Assembly: GCA_019244165.1 (NCBI GenBank)
Contig: JAFATA010000030.1
Span: 62,001-126,000 of the forward strand
Direction of reading: 5' to 3'
DNA from: Pseudonocardiales bacterium
Lineage (GTDB): Bacteria > Actinomycetota > Actinomycetes > Mycobacteriales > Pseudonocardiaceae
Length of the DNA: 64,000 nucleotides
Shown: one piece after another, positions 36,758 through 44,304 of the stretch
How the letters are laid out: each line of letters starts with the position of its first letter
Position numbering within the stretch: the stretch's first letter is position 1
Program-made: the position numbers and the translations under genes
The notes under the pieces: model-generated
Told to the model about the DNA's origin: nothing
Databases searched by the model: none
The model's input: only the letters and a program-made list of their open reading frames with translations

Positions 36758-36815
36758 TTGGTGGTTCTTCAAGGTCGGCCAACCCGGGGGTTGGCCGACC
36801 TTGAAGAACCACCAA
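36758..36815. repeat. Perfect 58-bp palindrome in the nadA leader
   Basis: TTGGTGGTTCTTCAAGGTCG continued by GCCAACCC forms a 28-base arm; after a GG centre its exact complement follows. There are no mismatches. It lies 20 bases upstream of the nadA ATG and 45 bases upstream of the divergent regulator's GTG. If nadA is transcribed from beyond it, the mRNA leader would carry a 28-bp hairpin ending close to the ribosome-binding site. Confidence 0.85.
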
Positions 36816-36836
36816 CCCGCGCTGGCCTCCACCCCA

Positions 36837-36859
36837 GTTTTCGCCTTATAGTCGAAAAC
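36837..36859 (+). promoter_or_regulatory. Leaderless-type promoter with inverted repeat before the NrtR-like gene
   Basis: GTTTTCG (36837-36843) and CGAAAAC (36853-36859) are a 7-bp inverted repeat around a 9-base centre. The centre contains TATAGT (36847-36852), a good -10 box, seven bases before the GTG start at 36860. This places the transcription start at or next to the GTG. An autoregulatory operator over the -10 box, possibly also acting on nadA, is plausible. Confidence 0.55.
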
Positions 36860-37570
36860 GTGAATCATAACAGTGTCGGGCTCGCGGTGCACGAAGTTCT
36901 CGCTGCGGTCCTGCAGGTCCGGGACGGGCAACTGCGGGTGCTGTTGTGGCAACGCGGCATCGAGCCCGATCTCGGCCGCTGGGCGCTGCCGGGTGGCCGT
37001 CTGGGCCACGGTGAGGACGTGCAGACCTCGGTGCTGCGCCAGCTCGCCGAAAAGGTGGACGTCCGTGAGGTGGCGCACGTGGAGCAACTGGAGGTGTTCA
37101 GCGCCCCGGACCGGATGCCGCACCAGCGCACCGTGGCCACCGCGTTCCTCGGGCTGGTGCCCTGCGTGGCCGATCCGGCGCTGCCGCCCGACACGGCATG
37201 GCACCCGGTGGTCGATGCCCTGCGGGACTCACCAGCTACCGCGTTCGACCACGGCTTGATCGTGCGTCGAGCGCGGGACCGGCTGCGCGCCAAGCTCTCC
37301 TACACCAATCTCGGGTTTGCGCTGGCACCCTCGGAGTTCACCGTCTCGGCGTTGCGTCAGCTCTACTCCGCTGCGCTGGGCTACCGGGTGTCGGCGACCA
37401 ACCTGCAGCGAGTGCTGGCCCGCCGCGGGGTGTTGATCCCCACCGGCGGCACCGCCGCGCCCGGACCCTCCGGTGGCCGGCCCGCGGCGCTGTACCGCTT
37501 CGCGGAGCACGGCATGCGGGTCACCGACCCCTTCGCCGTGCTGCGCCCCCCAGAACCCCGGCCGATCTAA
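36860..37570 (+). CDS. NrtR-type NUDIX-related transcriptional regulator of NAD metabolism
   Basis: The 236-residue protein has an N-terminal NUDIX fold (EVLAAVLQVRDGQLRVLLWQ, RWALPGGRLGHGEDVQTSVL) with a degenerate catalytic box (VLRQLAEKVDV in place of REUxEExGU), which fits a sensor that binds and does not hydrolyse. A winged-helix region follows from about residue 150 (NLGFALAPSEFTVSALRQLY, VSATNLQRVLARRGVLI), the NrtR arrangement. NrtR proteins repress NAD genes and respond to ADP-ribose. The divergent position next to nadABC supports that target. Confidence 0.85.
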   Translation: MNHNSVGLAVHEVLAAVLQVRDGQLRVLLWQRGIEPDLGRWALPGGRLGHGEDVQTSVLRQLAEKVDVREVAHVEQLEVFSAPDRMPHQRTVATAFLGLVPCVADPALPPDTAWHPVVDALRDSPATAFDHGLIVRRARDRLRAKLSYTNLGFALAPSEFTVSALRQLYSAALGYRVSATNLQRVLARRGVLIPTGGTAAPGPSGGRPAALYRFAEHGMRVTDPFAVLRPPEPRPI

Positions 37571-37632
37571 GGCGAACCTAAGGCGATCCGGTTCATCGAG
37601 CGGATCCGCACGCAGCGTCGTAACGTGGAGAG

Positions 37633-38301
37633 GTGGCCGAGACCGTTCCCCTCTTCCCGCTGGGGATTGTGCTGCTCCCGGGTGCATCGCTTCCGTTGCA
37701 TATCTTCGAGCCCCGGTACCGCCAGTTGACCGTGGACCTGGTGACCGGTGCCGTACCCGGTCGCAGTTTCGGGGTGATCGCGGTCAAGCAGGATCTGGAC
37801 GCCGTGGAGGAGACGCACAACATCGGGTGCACCGCGGTGCTCCAGGAGGCCCGCAGACTTCCCGACGGTCGCTTCGACATCGTCACCCGCGGCGAGAGGC
37901 GGTTCCGGGTGCTCGACGTCGACAACACCTCGGCGCCCTACCTGATCGGCAGGATCGAGTGGGTGCCTGATGACGACCCCTCAGCGGAGCAGTCGATGCT
38001 CCTGCCGATCCTGGCCCGCGCTGCCCGCGAAGCGCACCGGCAGTACTGTTGCGCGGCGTGGCAGCACGGGGACTGGGAGGAGCCCCAGGAAGACGTGGAC
38101 CTGGCGGCGCTGGCGCACCTGCTGGCCTCGGACTGTCTGCTGACCCTGGAGGACCGGCAAGCCTTGCTCGAGGAATGCGACCCGGTGAGCCGGTTGCGCC
38201 TGGTGCGCAGCCTGCTGGTGCGGGAGGCGGCGTTCTTGCGAATGCTGCGGGCCGTACCGGTGCCACTGGACCTGTTCTCCGTGAAAGCCAGCCGCAACTG
38301 A
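37633..38301 (+). CDS. LON substrate-binding (LonN) domain protein
   Basis: The 222-residue protein is a stand-alone N-terminal domain of Lon protease: AETVPLFPLGIVLLPGASLP, LHIFEPRYRQLTVDLVTGAV, FGVIAVKQDLDAVEETHNIG and FDIVTRGERRFRVLDVDNTS, then a helical C-terminal part. No ATPase or protease domain is present. The role of such proteins is unclear. GTG 37633 follows GGAGAGG. Confidence 0.88.
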   Translation: MAETVPLFPLGIVLLPGASLPLHIFEPRYRQLTVDLVTGAVPGRSFGVIAVKQDLDAVEETHNIGCTAVLQEARRLPDGRFDIVTRGERRFRVLDVDNTSAPYLIGRIEWVPDDDPSAEQSMLLPILARAAREAHRQYCCAAWQHGDWEEPQEDVDLAALAHLLASDCLLTLEDRQALLEECDPVSRLRLVRSLLVREAAFLRMLRAVPVPLDLFSVKASRN

Positions 38302-38306
38302 TTCGC

Positions 38307-38870
38307 TCACCAGTCCTGCTCGTCGGTGCCGCTCCAGGCGGTCGCGATGCAGTAGGCGACTGCGACCCCGAACGGCTGTGTGATGATCACCCAACTGGAC
38401 TGCAGCACCGGCGCCCGCAGGAACGGCACGCCGGTGCTCGCCAGACCGGGATAGCGGGTGGCGGCCAGCCACAGGCCGGTCCGCATCGCCAGCCACGCCG
38501 CGACCAGCGAGCCGAGCACCGCGGCGAGCAGCACCAGGGGACCCCGACAGCGCCGCAGGAACAGCCACAGCGCCGCACCGGTCAGCATCCCGGCGGCCAG
38601 CCCGAACAGCACGAAGGTCGCCATATCGTCGAAGTGGTACTCATTTTGCCCGGCGAAGGGCACCACGCCGCCCGGCGGGGTGGCGCGGGCAAAACGCATC
38701 ACGAACTCGGCCGGCGCGAGCCAGCACCACAGCGCGCCCAACGGCAGGCCCAGCACCACCACCGCGCCCAGCACGCCCAGTGCCGGCACCCAGTCGGCCC
38801 GCCCGACCGCACCGGATGGAGTCGGTAGCGGCTCGGGCGCCTGCTGAGCCTGCACCTGCCTCGTGTTCAT
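38307..38870 (-). CDS. DUF2567 membrane protein
   Basis: This 187-residue protein has four predicted membrane helices (ALGVLGAVVVLGLPLGALWC, MATFVLFGLAAGMLTGAALW, LVLLAAVLGSLVAAWLAMRT, and a last one near VIITQPFGVAVAYCIATAW) and the conserved WCWLAPAEFVMRF segment typical of actinobacterial DUF2567. Function unknown. It converges on the LonN gene with only five bases between stops. Confidence 0.8.
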   Translation of the reverse strand: MNTRQVQAQQAPEPLPTPSGAVGRADWVPALGVLGAVVVLGLPLGALWCWLAPAEFVMRFARATPPGGVVPFAGQNEYHFDDMATFVLFGLAAGMLTGAALWLFLRRCRGPLVLLAAVLGSLVAAWLAMRTGLWLAATRYPGLASTGVPFLRAPVLQSSWVIITQPFGVAVAYCIATAWSGTDEQDW

Positions 38871-38940
38871 CCCCCGGCTTGCTCCTAATCCTCCCGGCGG
38901 CGATGCTCCCGCCCAGTCTGCCGTACCGGTGCGCCAGGAC

Positions 38941-39195
38941 TCAGTCGTCGTCCTCCTCCGTCCCGCTTCGTGCCGCCTCGCACATCCACTCGACGATGTA
39001 GCTCATCCGGGTACTGACCAGGTCGGCCTGGGCGGGTGAGATCACGATGTGCCTGCCCTCCGAGTCGGTGACCCTCACCTCAGGCATGCGCAGCGTGATG
39101 GTGACCGGCCCCTTATCGGCGTGCGCCGGAATCTCCCAGGTCTTCTCGACCACGATGTCATTCATGATCTTACGATCGATCTCGATGAGGTCCAT
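38941..39195 (-). CDS. Small acidic protein divergent from the second XRE regulator
   Basis: From ATG 39195 the product is 84 residues: IVVEKTWEIPAHADKGPVTI, LRMPEVRVTDSEGRHIVISP, then a helix ending in ...TEEDDD. I do not recognise a family. It lacks a clear ribosome-binding site. It faces away from the XRE gene at 39283 across a promoter region containing TTGCA-N5-TGCAA. Position, size and acidity parallel the gene at 1053-1328, so both may be third members of XRE/DUF397 modules. Confidence 0.6.
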   Translation of the reverse strand: MDLIEIDRKIMNDIVVEKTWEIPAHADKGPVTITLRMPEVRVTDSEGRHIVISPAQADLVSTRMSYIVEWMCEAARSGTEEDDD

Positions 39196-39212
39196 GGCAG
39201 AACCATCGAGCG

Positions 39213-39282
39213 TTGCAAGTACTGCAAGCAATTATCCAATCAGGCGATTGGATCAGCCTCTTGCTCGGGCATAGTGCGCGCC
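39213..39282 (+). promoter_or_regulatory. Leaderless-type promoter and TTGCA-N5-TGCAA operator candidate
   Basis: TTGGAT (39248-39253), 16-base spacer, CATAGT (39270-39275), then seven bases to the ATG at 39283: a well-placed -35/-10 pair with the start codon at the likely transcription start. TTGCA-AGTAC-TGCAA at 39213-39227 lies between this promoter and the divergent small gene. The same TTGCA-N5-TGCAA occurs at 40070-40084 just before the DUF397 gene. Confidence 0.5.
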
Positions 39283-40125
39283 ATGCCCGGCAACCCGCAC
39301 ACCTCGGTCCGCTCCCGGCAGGTCGCTGCCGAGCTGCGCGCGTTACGGGAGCAGGCGGGCCTGTCCGGCGCGGAGGTGGCCAAGCGCATGGGCATGTCAC
39401 CCAGCAAGATCAGTCAGATCGAGACCGGCAACTCCGGCCTGCAGATCGAGGACGTCGCCGCGCTGCTGGGCCTCTACCAGGTGCCCGCCGCCACCCGCGA
39501 CGAGCTGCTCGACTTGGTACGCCGCTCGGAGGAACGCGGCTGGTGGACCCGCCAACCCGGGCTGCCCAAGCTGTGGCGCACTCTGATCGACTTCGAGGCC
39601 AAGGCCACCCGGATCCAAAACTACGAGGCGCTGTTCGTCCCGGGGCTGGTGCAGACCGCGGAGTACGCCCGGGCAGTCATCCAGGGCATCGCCCCTACCG
39701 TGTCCGAGCTGGACAACCTGGTGGCGGCCCGGATGGCCCGCCAGGCACTGCTCACCCGCGCCAGCGCCCCGCAGTTCTGCGCGGTGGTCGACGAAGGTGC
39801 GCTACGCCGCCCGGTCGGCGAGCCCGGGGTGATGCACCGGCAGCTGCAGCACCTGCTGGTGGTGGCCGAGCAACCGCACGTGACGCTGCGGGTGGTGCCG
39901 CTGGCGGCCGGCGCGCATGCCGGGCTGCGCGGGCCGTTCGTGATCCTGGAGTTCGCCGAGGAGCCGGCGCTGGTGGCCGTGGAGAACCAGAGCATCGGGC
40001 TGTTCCTGGAGGAAGAGGTCGATTTGGCGTCCTACCGGCTGGCGTTGGGGACTATCCTGCAGACAGCCCTTGCACCCGCTGCAACGAGTGAGCTGATCAC
40101 CCAGATCGCCGCCGAACTCGGTTGA
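39283..40125 (+). CDS. XRE-family regulator with DUF5753 domain (second module)
   Basis: The 280-residue regulator has an N-terminal helix-turn-helix (VAAELRALREQAGLSGAEVA, KRMGMSPSKISQIETGNSGL) and the DUF5753 domain (NYEALFVPGLVQTAEYARAV, EGALRRPVGEPGVMHRQLQH, LRVVPLAAGAHAGLRGPFVI). ATG 39283 fits the promoter spacing. It is clearly different in sequence from the regulator at 1597, so the modules are not a recent duplication. A DUF397 gene follows after 48 bases. Confidence 0.92.
   Translation: MPGNPHTSVRSRQVAAELRALREQAGLSGAEVAKRMGMSPSKISQIETGNSGLQIEDVAALLGLYQVPAATRDELLDLVRRSEERGWWTRQPGLPKLWRTLIDFEAKATRIQNYEALFVPGLVQTAEYARAVIQGIAPTVSELDNLVAARMARQALLTRASAPQFCAVVDEGALRRPVGEPGVMHRQLQHLLVVAEQPHVTLRVVPLAAGAHAGLRGPFVILEFAEEPALVAVENQSIGLFLEEEVDLASYRLALGTILQTALAPAATSELITQIAAELG
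40070..40084. promoter_or_regulatory. Second TTGCA-N5-TGCAA site inside the XRE gene end
   Basis: TTGCA-CCCGC-TGCAA has the same half-sites and spacing as the site at 39213-39227. It lies 90 bases upstream of the DUF397 start, within the last codons of the XRE gene. Two occurrences of a ten-base specified pattern within 900 bases are suggestive of an operator pair, but coincidence is possible. Confidence 0.35.
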
Positions 40126-40173
40126 CCCGGCGGGCCGCATCGGCCGCACGACCCTATGGGAGAGGAGCCCGGG

Positions 40174-40374
40174 ATGCCTGCGCTGGATCTCACCGGCGCC
40201 CGCTGGCACAAGAGCAGCCGCAGCAGCGACGTTATGAACTGCGTCGAGGTGGCCCTCGCCGGCCCGGTGGTCGCGCTGCGCGACTCCAAGAACCCCACCG
40301 GCAGCGTGCTCACCCTCCCCCCACCGGCGTGGAGGGCCTTCACCACCGCCGTGCGCAACCACGAGTTCGCCTGA
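40174..40374 (+). CDS. DUF397 protein (second module)
   Basis: The 66-residue product from ATG 40174 (GGAGAGGAG lies six bases upstream; ATG 40156 is the alternative) reads LTGARWHKSSRSSDVMNCVE, VALAGPVVALRDSKNPTGSV and PPPAWRAFTTAVR, a canonical DUF397. It is the partner of the XRE gene just upstream. The following 170 bases to the recombinase remnant hold only a short coding-like frame (LIRWLTHADAFRTPDQQWAW) that I cannot assign. Confidence 0.9.
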   Translation: MPALDLTGARWHKSSRSSDVMNCVEVALAGPVVALRDSKNPTGSVLTLPPPAWRAFTTAVRNHEFA

Positions 40375-40544
40375 GCCCATTCCTGCAGCCACCACCGCAC
40401 TGACCGCCAGGAGCCGCGCTCATGCACTCCCCCTCGCTTGATCCGTTGGCTGACCCACGCAGACGCATTCCGTACACCCGATCAGCAGTGGGCCTGGCTG
40501 AACGATCCGGCTAGCGAATACCAGTGGCCGGTACATACGATATC

Positions 40545-41079
40545 GCCACGATGCGTCCGATTATGACCGAGGTTGGCGGTGAAGTATTCGCCGCTGTCGT
40601 GTAGCCGGCACGGTTGGGCTTGCTTCTTGCTGAGAGTTGGGGTGCCCGGCCGCGCAGCTGCCCTTGGCCCGGGCCGCCACCGTGCCCTCGCGTGCGCTGA
40701 GCCGCATCAGGTCGATCTCGAATTCAGCGAACGTGACCATAAGAGTGAAGAACATTTTCCCCAGCGGATCGGCGGGGTCGTAGACTTGCCCGCCCAGCGA
40801 CAGCCGGATCCCGCGGGCGGCCAGCGAGTCGCTGATGGCGCGGGCGTCGGGAACCGAGCGAGCCAATCTGGCCAGTTTGGTGACCACCAGGGTGTCGCCG
40901 CTGCGCACTGCGGCCAGGGCTTGATCCAGGCCGGGACGGGCGCAGTTGGTGCCGGTCAGCCCGTGGTCGAGGTAAATCCGCTGGGCCTCGACGCCGAGTT
41001 CCCGCAGTCGCTGGCGCTGCGCGGTGAGGTCTTGGGTATCGGTGCAGCAGCGTGCGTAGCCGACCAGCGTGTTCAACAT
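40545..41079 (-). pseudogene. Inactivated serine recombinase (resolvase/invertase family)
   Basis: The N-terminal catalytic domain reads LNTLVGYARCCTDTQDLTAQ, YLDHGLTGTNCARPGLDQAL, VVTKLARLARSVPDARAISD and FFTLMVTFAEFEIDLMRLSA. In this family the nucleophile lies in YAR-x-ST; here the codon is TGC, giving Cys in place of Ser. After VAARAKG the frame breaks: the expected QLRGRAP continues in the next frame and LHDSGEYFTANLG in a third, and the C-terminal HTH is gone. It is probably a relic of a Tn3-like or other mobile element. Confidence 0.75.
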
Positions 41080-41176
41080 GATCAGGAGCGTAACGGTAGC
41101 TCCCACTCTCTGAGAAACTTTTTTGCGGGAGGGTGATGCGCAGCGGCGCCCTGGGCCAGGGTGTGATCCTCTCTGG

Positions 41177-41761
41177 CTACTCGGCGAAGCGTCGTACGGT
41201 GTCGATGAGTATGTCGATCAGGTGGCCGCGGGTCTGCGGACTCATGCCGGCGAGCACTGCCTGCAGGCGCCTGGCGGTATCGAGGTCGATGTCGCCGACT
41301 ATCGGTTCGGCATCGGCGGTGAGGGTGAGTCGGACGCGTCGACGGTTCTGCGGGTCGGACGTGCGGCAGACCAGCCCGGTGCGGGTCAGCCGGTCGACCA
41401 TCGCGGAGGTGGCCGACGGTCTGGTACCCAGAGCCTGGGCCAGGTCGGTGAGGGTAATCGGGGCTAGCGCGCTGATGAGGTGCAGCGCGGTCAGTTGTAG
41501 CAGCGTCATCCCGCGGCCCGCCCAGACGGCAGGGCTAGTGGAGACCACCACCCGCAGGTGCGCAACGAGCCAGTCGATGTCCTCCGCCGTTACCACCCTC
41601 GCGCCATGGTCCCCCACACCATGAGCGCCGGAGGAAGCACCGATACTGACGAGCGACACGCTGCCGGGGTCAGCTTCTCGCGCGCGAGGACTAGCCGCCA
41701 TGTGATCTACCCGGGCCGACACCGACGCTTCTCCTTCGGTCGTAGCGCGTGCGGGCAACAC
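41177..41761 (-). CDS. MarR-family transcriptional regulator
   Basis: The core from about residue 57 is a MarR winged-helix protein: MTLLQLTALHLISALAPITL, TDLAQALGTRPSATSAMVDR LTRTGLV, then the wing TSDPQNRRRVRLTLTADAEP and a C-terminal dimerisation helix. The reading frame gives up to 194 residues, but the first 50-55 are not family-like, so the true start is probably one of the GTG/ATG codons nearer ARVVTAEDID. No target gene is adjacent; the flanking region is full of gene fragments. It is the only intact MarR regulator in the window. Confidence 0.8.
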   Translation of the reverse strand: MLPARATTEGEASVSARVDHMAASPRAREADPGSVSLVSIGASSGAHGVGDHGARVVTAEDIDWLVAHLRVVVSTSPAVWAGRGMTLLQLTALHLISALAPITLTDLAQALGTRPSATSAMVDRLTRTGLVCRTSDPQNRRRVRLTLTADAEPIVGDIDLDTARRLQAVLAGMSPQTRGHLIDILIDTVRRFAE

Positions 41762-41799
41762 CCGTTGTGGCCGATTTTCACGCCGCCACTGACAGATAG

Positions 41800-42228
41800 A
41801 GGCGCGGGGTACCTACGCAGATACACCGGGACCTGGACGCCATTTACGTTGCGGGCTTCGGACTCGGCCAGCGGCTCAGCTTCACCACTGGCGACTTTTT
41901 CACCGACCCACTGCCCCCGGCAGACGTGCTCGTGAGGGGCCACATCCTGCACGACTGGGACATCGACGGCAAACGCCTGCCGTTGCGCAAGGCCTACGAC
42001 GCGCTACCCGAGGGCGGCGCGCTGATCGTCTACGATGCAATCATCGACGACGATCAGCGCAGCAACACCTTTGGCCTGCTGATGAGCCTCAATATGCTGA
42101 TCGAGACGCCCGGAGGGTTCGACTACACCAGCGCCGACTGCCGTGCCTGGATGCAGCAGGCGGGCCTTCGCGACAGCTACGTCGAACACCTCAGCGGACC
42201 CAACTCGATGGTTGTCGGGATCAGGTAG
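41800..42228 (+). pseudogene. C-terminal fragment of a second O-methyltransferase
   Basis: From the TAG at 41797-41799 the frame reads [80 protein letters not shown] and [20 protein letters not shown] to a natural stop. This is the C-terminal third of a family-2 O-methyltransferase. The N-terminal two thirds, including the SAM-binding glycine motif, are missing. A GTG at 41926 could start translation but the product would be inactive. It differs from the fragment at 3735-4018. Confidence 0.7.
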
Positions 42229-42331
42229 GCCACCTACCCGGAGCCGCGGAGCGGCGTCGGGCCGCCTGTTGCGGGCCAGCCGCCAGGCTCACGACCACTA
42301 CCCTCGGACGAAGCGGGAGTACCCTCAGGCG

Positions 42332-42979
42332 ATGCGGGAGACCTTCCACGCTGAGTTGGACGCCCTGGTCGACGACCTGGCGAGCACCACTCGCCTCACC
42401 GGGCAGATGATGACCAACGCCTCCGTCGCGCTCCATCGCGCCAACCTCGCCGTTGCCGAGTCGGTCATCTCCAGCAAGCAACAGCTCACGACGCGATGCG
42501 GGGACATGCAGCAACGCTGCGTCACGCTGCTCGCCTTGCAGGCACCGGTAGCCACCGACCTGCGGATAGTGGTCGCGGCCCTGCATGTGCTGGGTGACCT
42601 GCAACGGATGGGCAACCTCGCCGAACACATCGCCAAGATCGCCCGGATGAAACACCCAGCCGTGCCGATCCCCGGCGAGATCCGCCCTGTCTTCGCGCGG
42701 ATGGGCGTGCTGGCCACCAGCCTGGCGCGTGATGCCGCGACCGCGATCGAGAACCGCGACCCGCTGTCGGTTGACCGACTGACCCAAGACGACGACGAGG
42801 TCGACGCGCTGCGCCGCCGAACCTTCCAGATGTTGCTGTCGAAAGACTGGCCGCACGGGGTGCAATCGGCTGTGGACACCGCGCTGATCGGCCGGTACTA
42901 CGAGCGTTTCGCCGACCACGCGGTAGCAATCGCGCGGCAGGTCAGCTTCGTCGTCACCGGCCTGGCGCTCCAACGGTAA
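42332..42979 (+). CDS. phoU: PhoU-family phosphate signalling protein
   Basis: PhoU links the PstSCAB phosphate transporter to the PhoR/SenX3 sensor kinase and restrains phosphate uptake. The 215-residue all-helical protein shows MRETFHAELDALVDDLASTT, LLALQAPVATDLRIVVAALH, LGDLQRMGNLAEHIAKIARM and ALIGRYYERFADHAVAIARQ, the two-fold repeated three-helix bundle with metal-binding E/D motifs. ATG 42332 begins the conserved start. No pst genes are adjacent, and the gene is isolated among fragments, so it may be a second copy. Confidence 0.88.
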   Translation: MRETFHAELDALVDDLASTTRLTGQMMTNASVALHRANLAVAESVISSKQQLTTRCGDMQQRCVTLLALQAPVATDLRIVVAALHVLGDLQRMGNLAEHIAKIARMKHPAVPIPGEIRPVFARMGVLATSLARDAATAIENRDPLSVDRLTQDDDEVDALRRRTFQMLLSKDWPHGVQSAVDTALIGRYYERFADHAVAIARQVSFVVTGLALQR

Positions 42980-43200
42980 TGCGAGGGCGACCCGGGTGGA
43001 TGGCTGGCTAGGCTCGGTGTGCAACGGCGCACTGAACCGGGAGGTAAACGTGCAGGGGTCGTATTGTGCGGTGGTCACGATGATGGCGCCAGCCTGCTTC
43101 TGATCCCCGGCAGGCATGGCCCAGCCGAACGCGCGCTGCATCCAGCGGAGCTCGGGCAGCATCTGCGGGGCGGTGGCCCTCCGCTGGCCGCGATACGACC

Positions 43201-43401
43201 CGGCTCATTCCCCAGCTCCTGGCCGTCCAACAGGGCCGAGCACCCGAGCTGGTCGTCAACGGCGAGGGCACCGCAGTCCGCGACTTCGTGCACGTCGCCG
43301 ACATGGCCACCGCGTTCCTCCTCGCCCTGCACGCCTGCGAGCTGGGCAACGGGCGCGCCTACCCCCCGATATCCCCGACGGACTGCTCCCCGGACACCTG
43401 A
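43201..43401 (+). pseudogene. Fragment of an NAD-dependent sugar epimerase (GalE-like)
   Basis: The frame RLIPQLLAVQQGRAPELVVN GEGTAVRDFVHVADMATAFL LALHACELGNGRAY matches the C-terminal substrate-binding part of UDP-glucose 4-epimerase-type enzymes (GEGTAVRDFVHVADMA is diagnostic). The N-terminal Rossmann half and the catalytic YxxxK are absent, and the frame ends in TGA soon after. The upstream 42980-43200 shows nothing I can assign. Confidence 0.6.
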
Positions 43402-43478
43402 TCGTCGATCCCCTGGGGGCAGCACGACTCCTACGACTCTTGGCCAAATACGCAGAAACAGCGCAGCCACCGGGCTAA
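43380..43478 (+). other. Unassigned coding-like remnant after the epimerase fragment
   Basis: In a second frame DGLLPGHLIVDPLGAARLLR LLAKYAETAQPPG runs to TAA at 43476-43478. It looks like the end of a small helical protein but I do not recognise it and no start is evident. From 43479 to 43679 nothing is seen; an AGAGGCGG...CCGCCTCT hairpin lies at 43680-43713. Confidence 0.25.
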
Positions 43479-43717
43479 GTAGCCGGAATTGAACAACAAA
43501 TCCACCGAAGTTAGCATCGTCGCGGGTCACGGGCTCGATAATGTCTCCAAGTGGGTAACTTATTTCATTCCGTCTACTAAGTGCGTCGAGAAAATCCCAG
43601 CAGTCCATACGACTTGCAGCATTCTTGCGCCACCCTGCTCTTCGCCCCGGGCGTGGAGGCGGCGACGGCGCAACGACGCAGAGGCGGCGCCCGATCGCTC
43701 GGACACCGCCTCTGAGC

Positions 43718-43762
43718 TGGTCGGGACGACAGGATGTGAACCTGCGACCCCTTGACCCCCAG
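43718..43762 (-). mobile_element. Distal attachment site: copy of the tRNA-Pro 3' part
   Basis: These 45 bases match 45729-45773, the 3' part of the tRNA-Pro gene from the anticodon loop through the encoded CCA, with one mismatch (G for T at 43736). Same orientation. This is the signature left when an integrative element inserts at a tRNA 3' end. The remnant element is therefore 43763-45728, about 2 kb. Confidence 0.8.
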
Positions 43763-43833
43763 GACGTAGGAGTAGGCATCTCTACTGGTCAGACTGGGTA
43801 CAGGCGCCGTGTGCACGCACGGTCGACGTGCGT

Positions 43834-43879
43834 GTTGTTCACGTCGGCGCAGGACGTGTGGTCCCCAAATGGTCCCCAA
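43834..43879 (-). repeat. Integrase-tail-like direct repeat, copy 1
   Basis: A 46-base stretch ending GTGTGGTCCCCAAATGG then TCCCCAA is repeated at 44726-44771. On the minus strand it reads GDHLGTTRPAP before a stop, resembling the extreme C-terminus of actinobacterial tyrosine integrases. It lies just inside the distal att site, where an integrase gene would end. The rest of such a gene is not seen. Confidence 0.45.
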
Positions 43880-44091
43880 TGGCTCCGCTCTGATGTGTCG
43901 CATCGTGCGGCTACACGGCTCGCGTAGATCAAGACGTAGGGACTCGTCGCGCTGCGTGCGCTGATAGCTCCAGTTAGCGGTCAGGCTACGGTGGCCAATG
44001 CGCGCTCAGGCTGCCACGCCAGCGGAGATCATGCCGACCATATGTCTAGCCCACCTAACCTTAGCGCGTCTAGGCCCCCTAGCCTACACTG

Positions 44092-44304
44092 GTGAAGCGG
44101 TCAGCCGTCATCAAGAAGATCAGACAAGGTGCCAAGAAGGCCGGAGTCGATGTCGAGATGTACGAGCTGACCCGCCACACCGGCATCCGTTGCGGCACCG
44201 TCGCCACCACGATTCCCCGCCACAGCGAGATCGCCGACCAACTGGCCGAGGCGATTTTCCGGCAACTCGCCCCGGCCCTGGGCGAAAGGTGGTGGGCCAA
44301 GTGA
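44092..44304 (+). CDS. HicA-like toxin
   Basis: The 70-residue protein reads KRSAVIKKIRQGAKKAGVDV EMYELTRHTGIRCG and TTIPRHSEIADQLAEAIFRQ, the small double-stranded-RNA-binding fold of HicA mRNA interferases; RHTG supplies the conserved histidine. The intervening strand is a little divergent. GTG 44092 is the likely start. It overlaps the HicB-like gene as GTGA, the standard toxin-first order. It lies within the element remnant. Confidence 0.7.
   Translation: MKRSAVIKKIRQGAKKAGVDVEMYELTRHTGIRCGTVATTIPRHSEIADQLAEAIFRQLAPALGERWWAK

Noticed and set aside
36656-36859. Upstream extension of the NrtR-like gene
   Set aside because: The frame runs through the 58-bp palindrome into nadA; the GTG at 36860 is right after a good -10 box and begins the conserved sequence.
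41177-41761. The MarR protein as regulator of the two DHA2 exporters
   Set aside because: It is over 30 kb away and its own promoter lacks the shared 27-bp element; there is nothing to connect them.
43998-44300. Longer version of the HicB-like protein starting at 43998
   Set aside because: It would overlap the whole HicA-like gene in another frame; GTG 44301 in a GTGA overlap gives the normal length.
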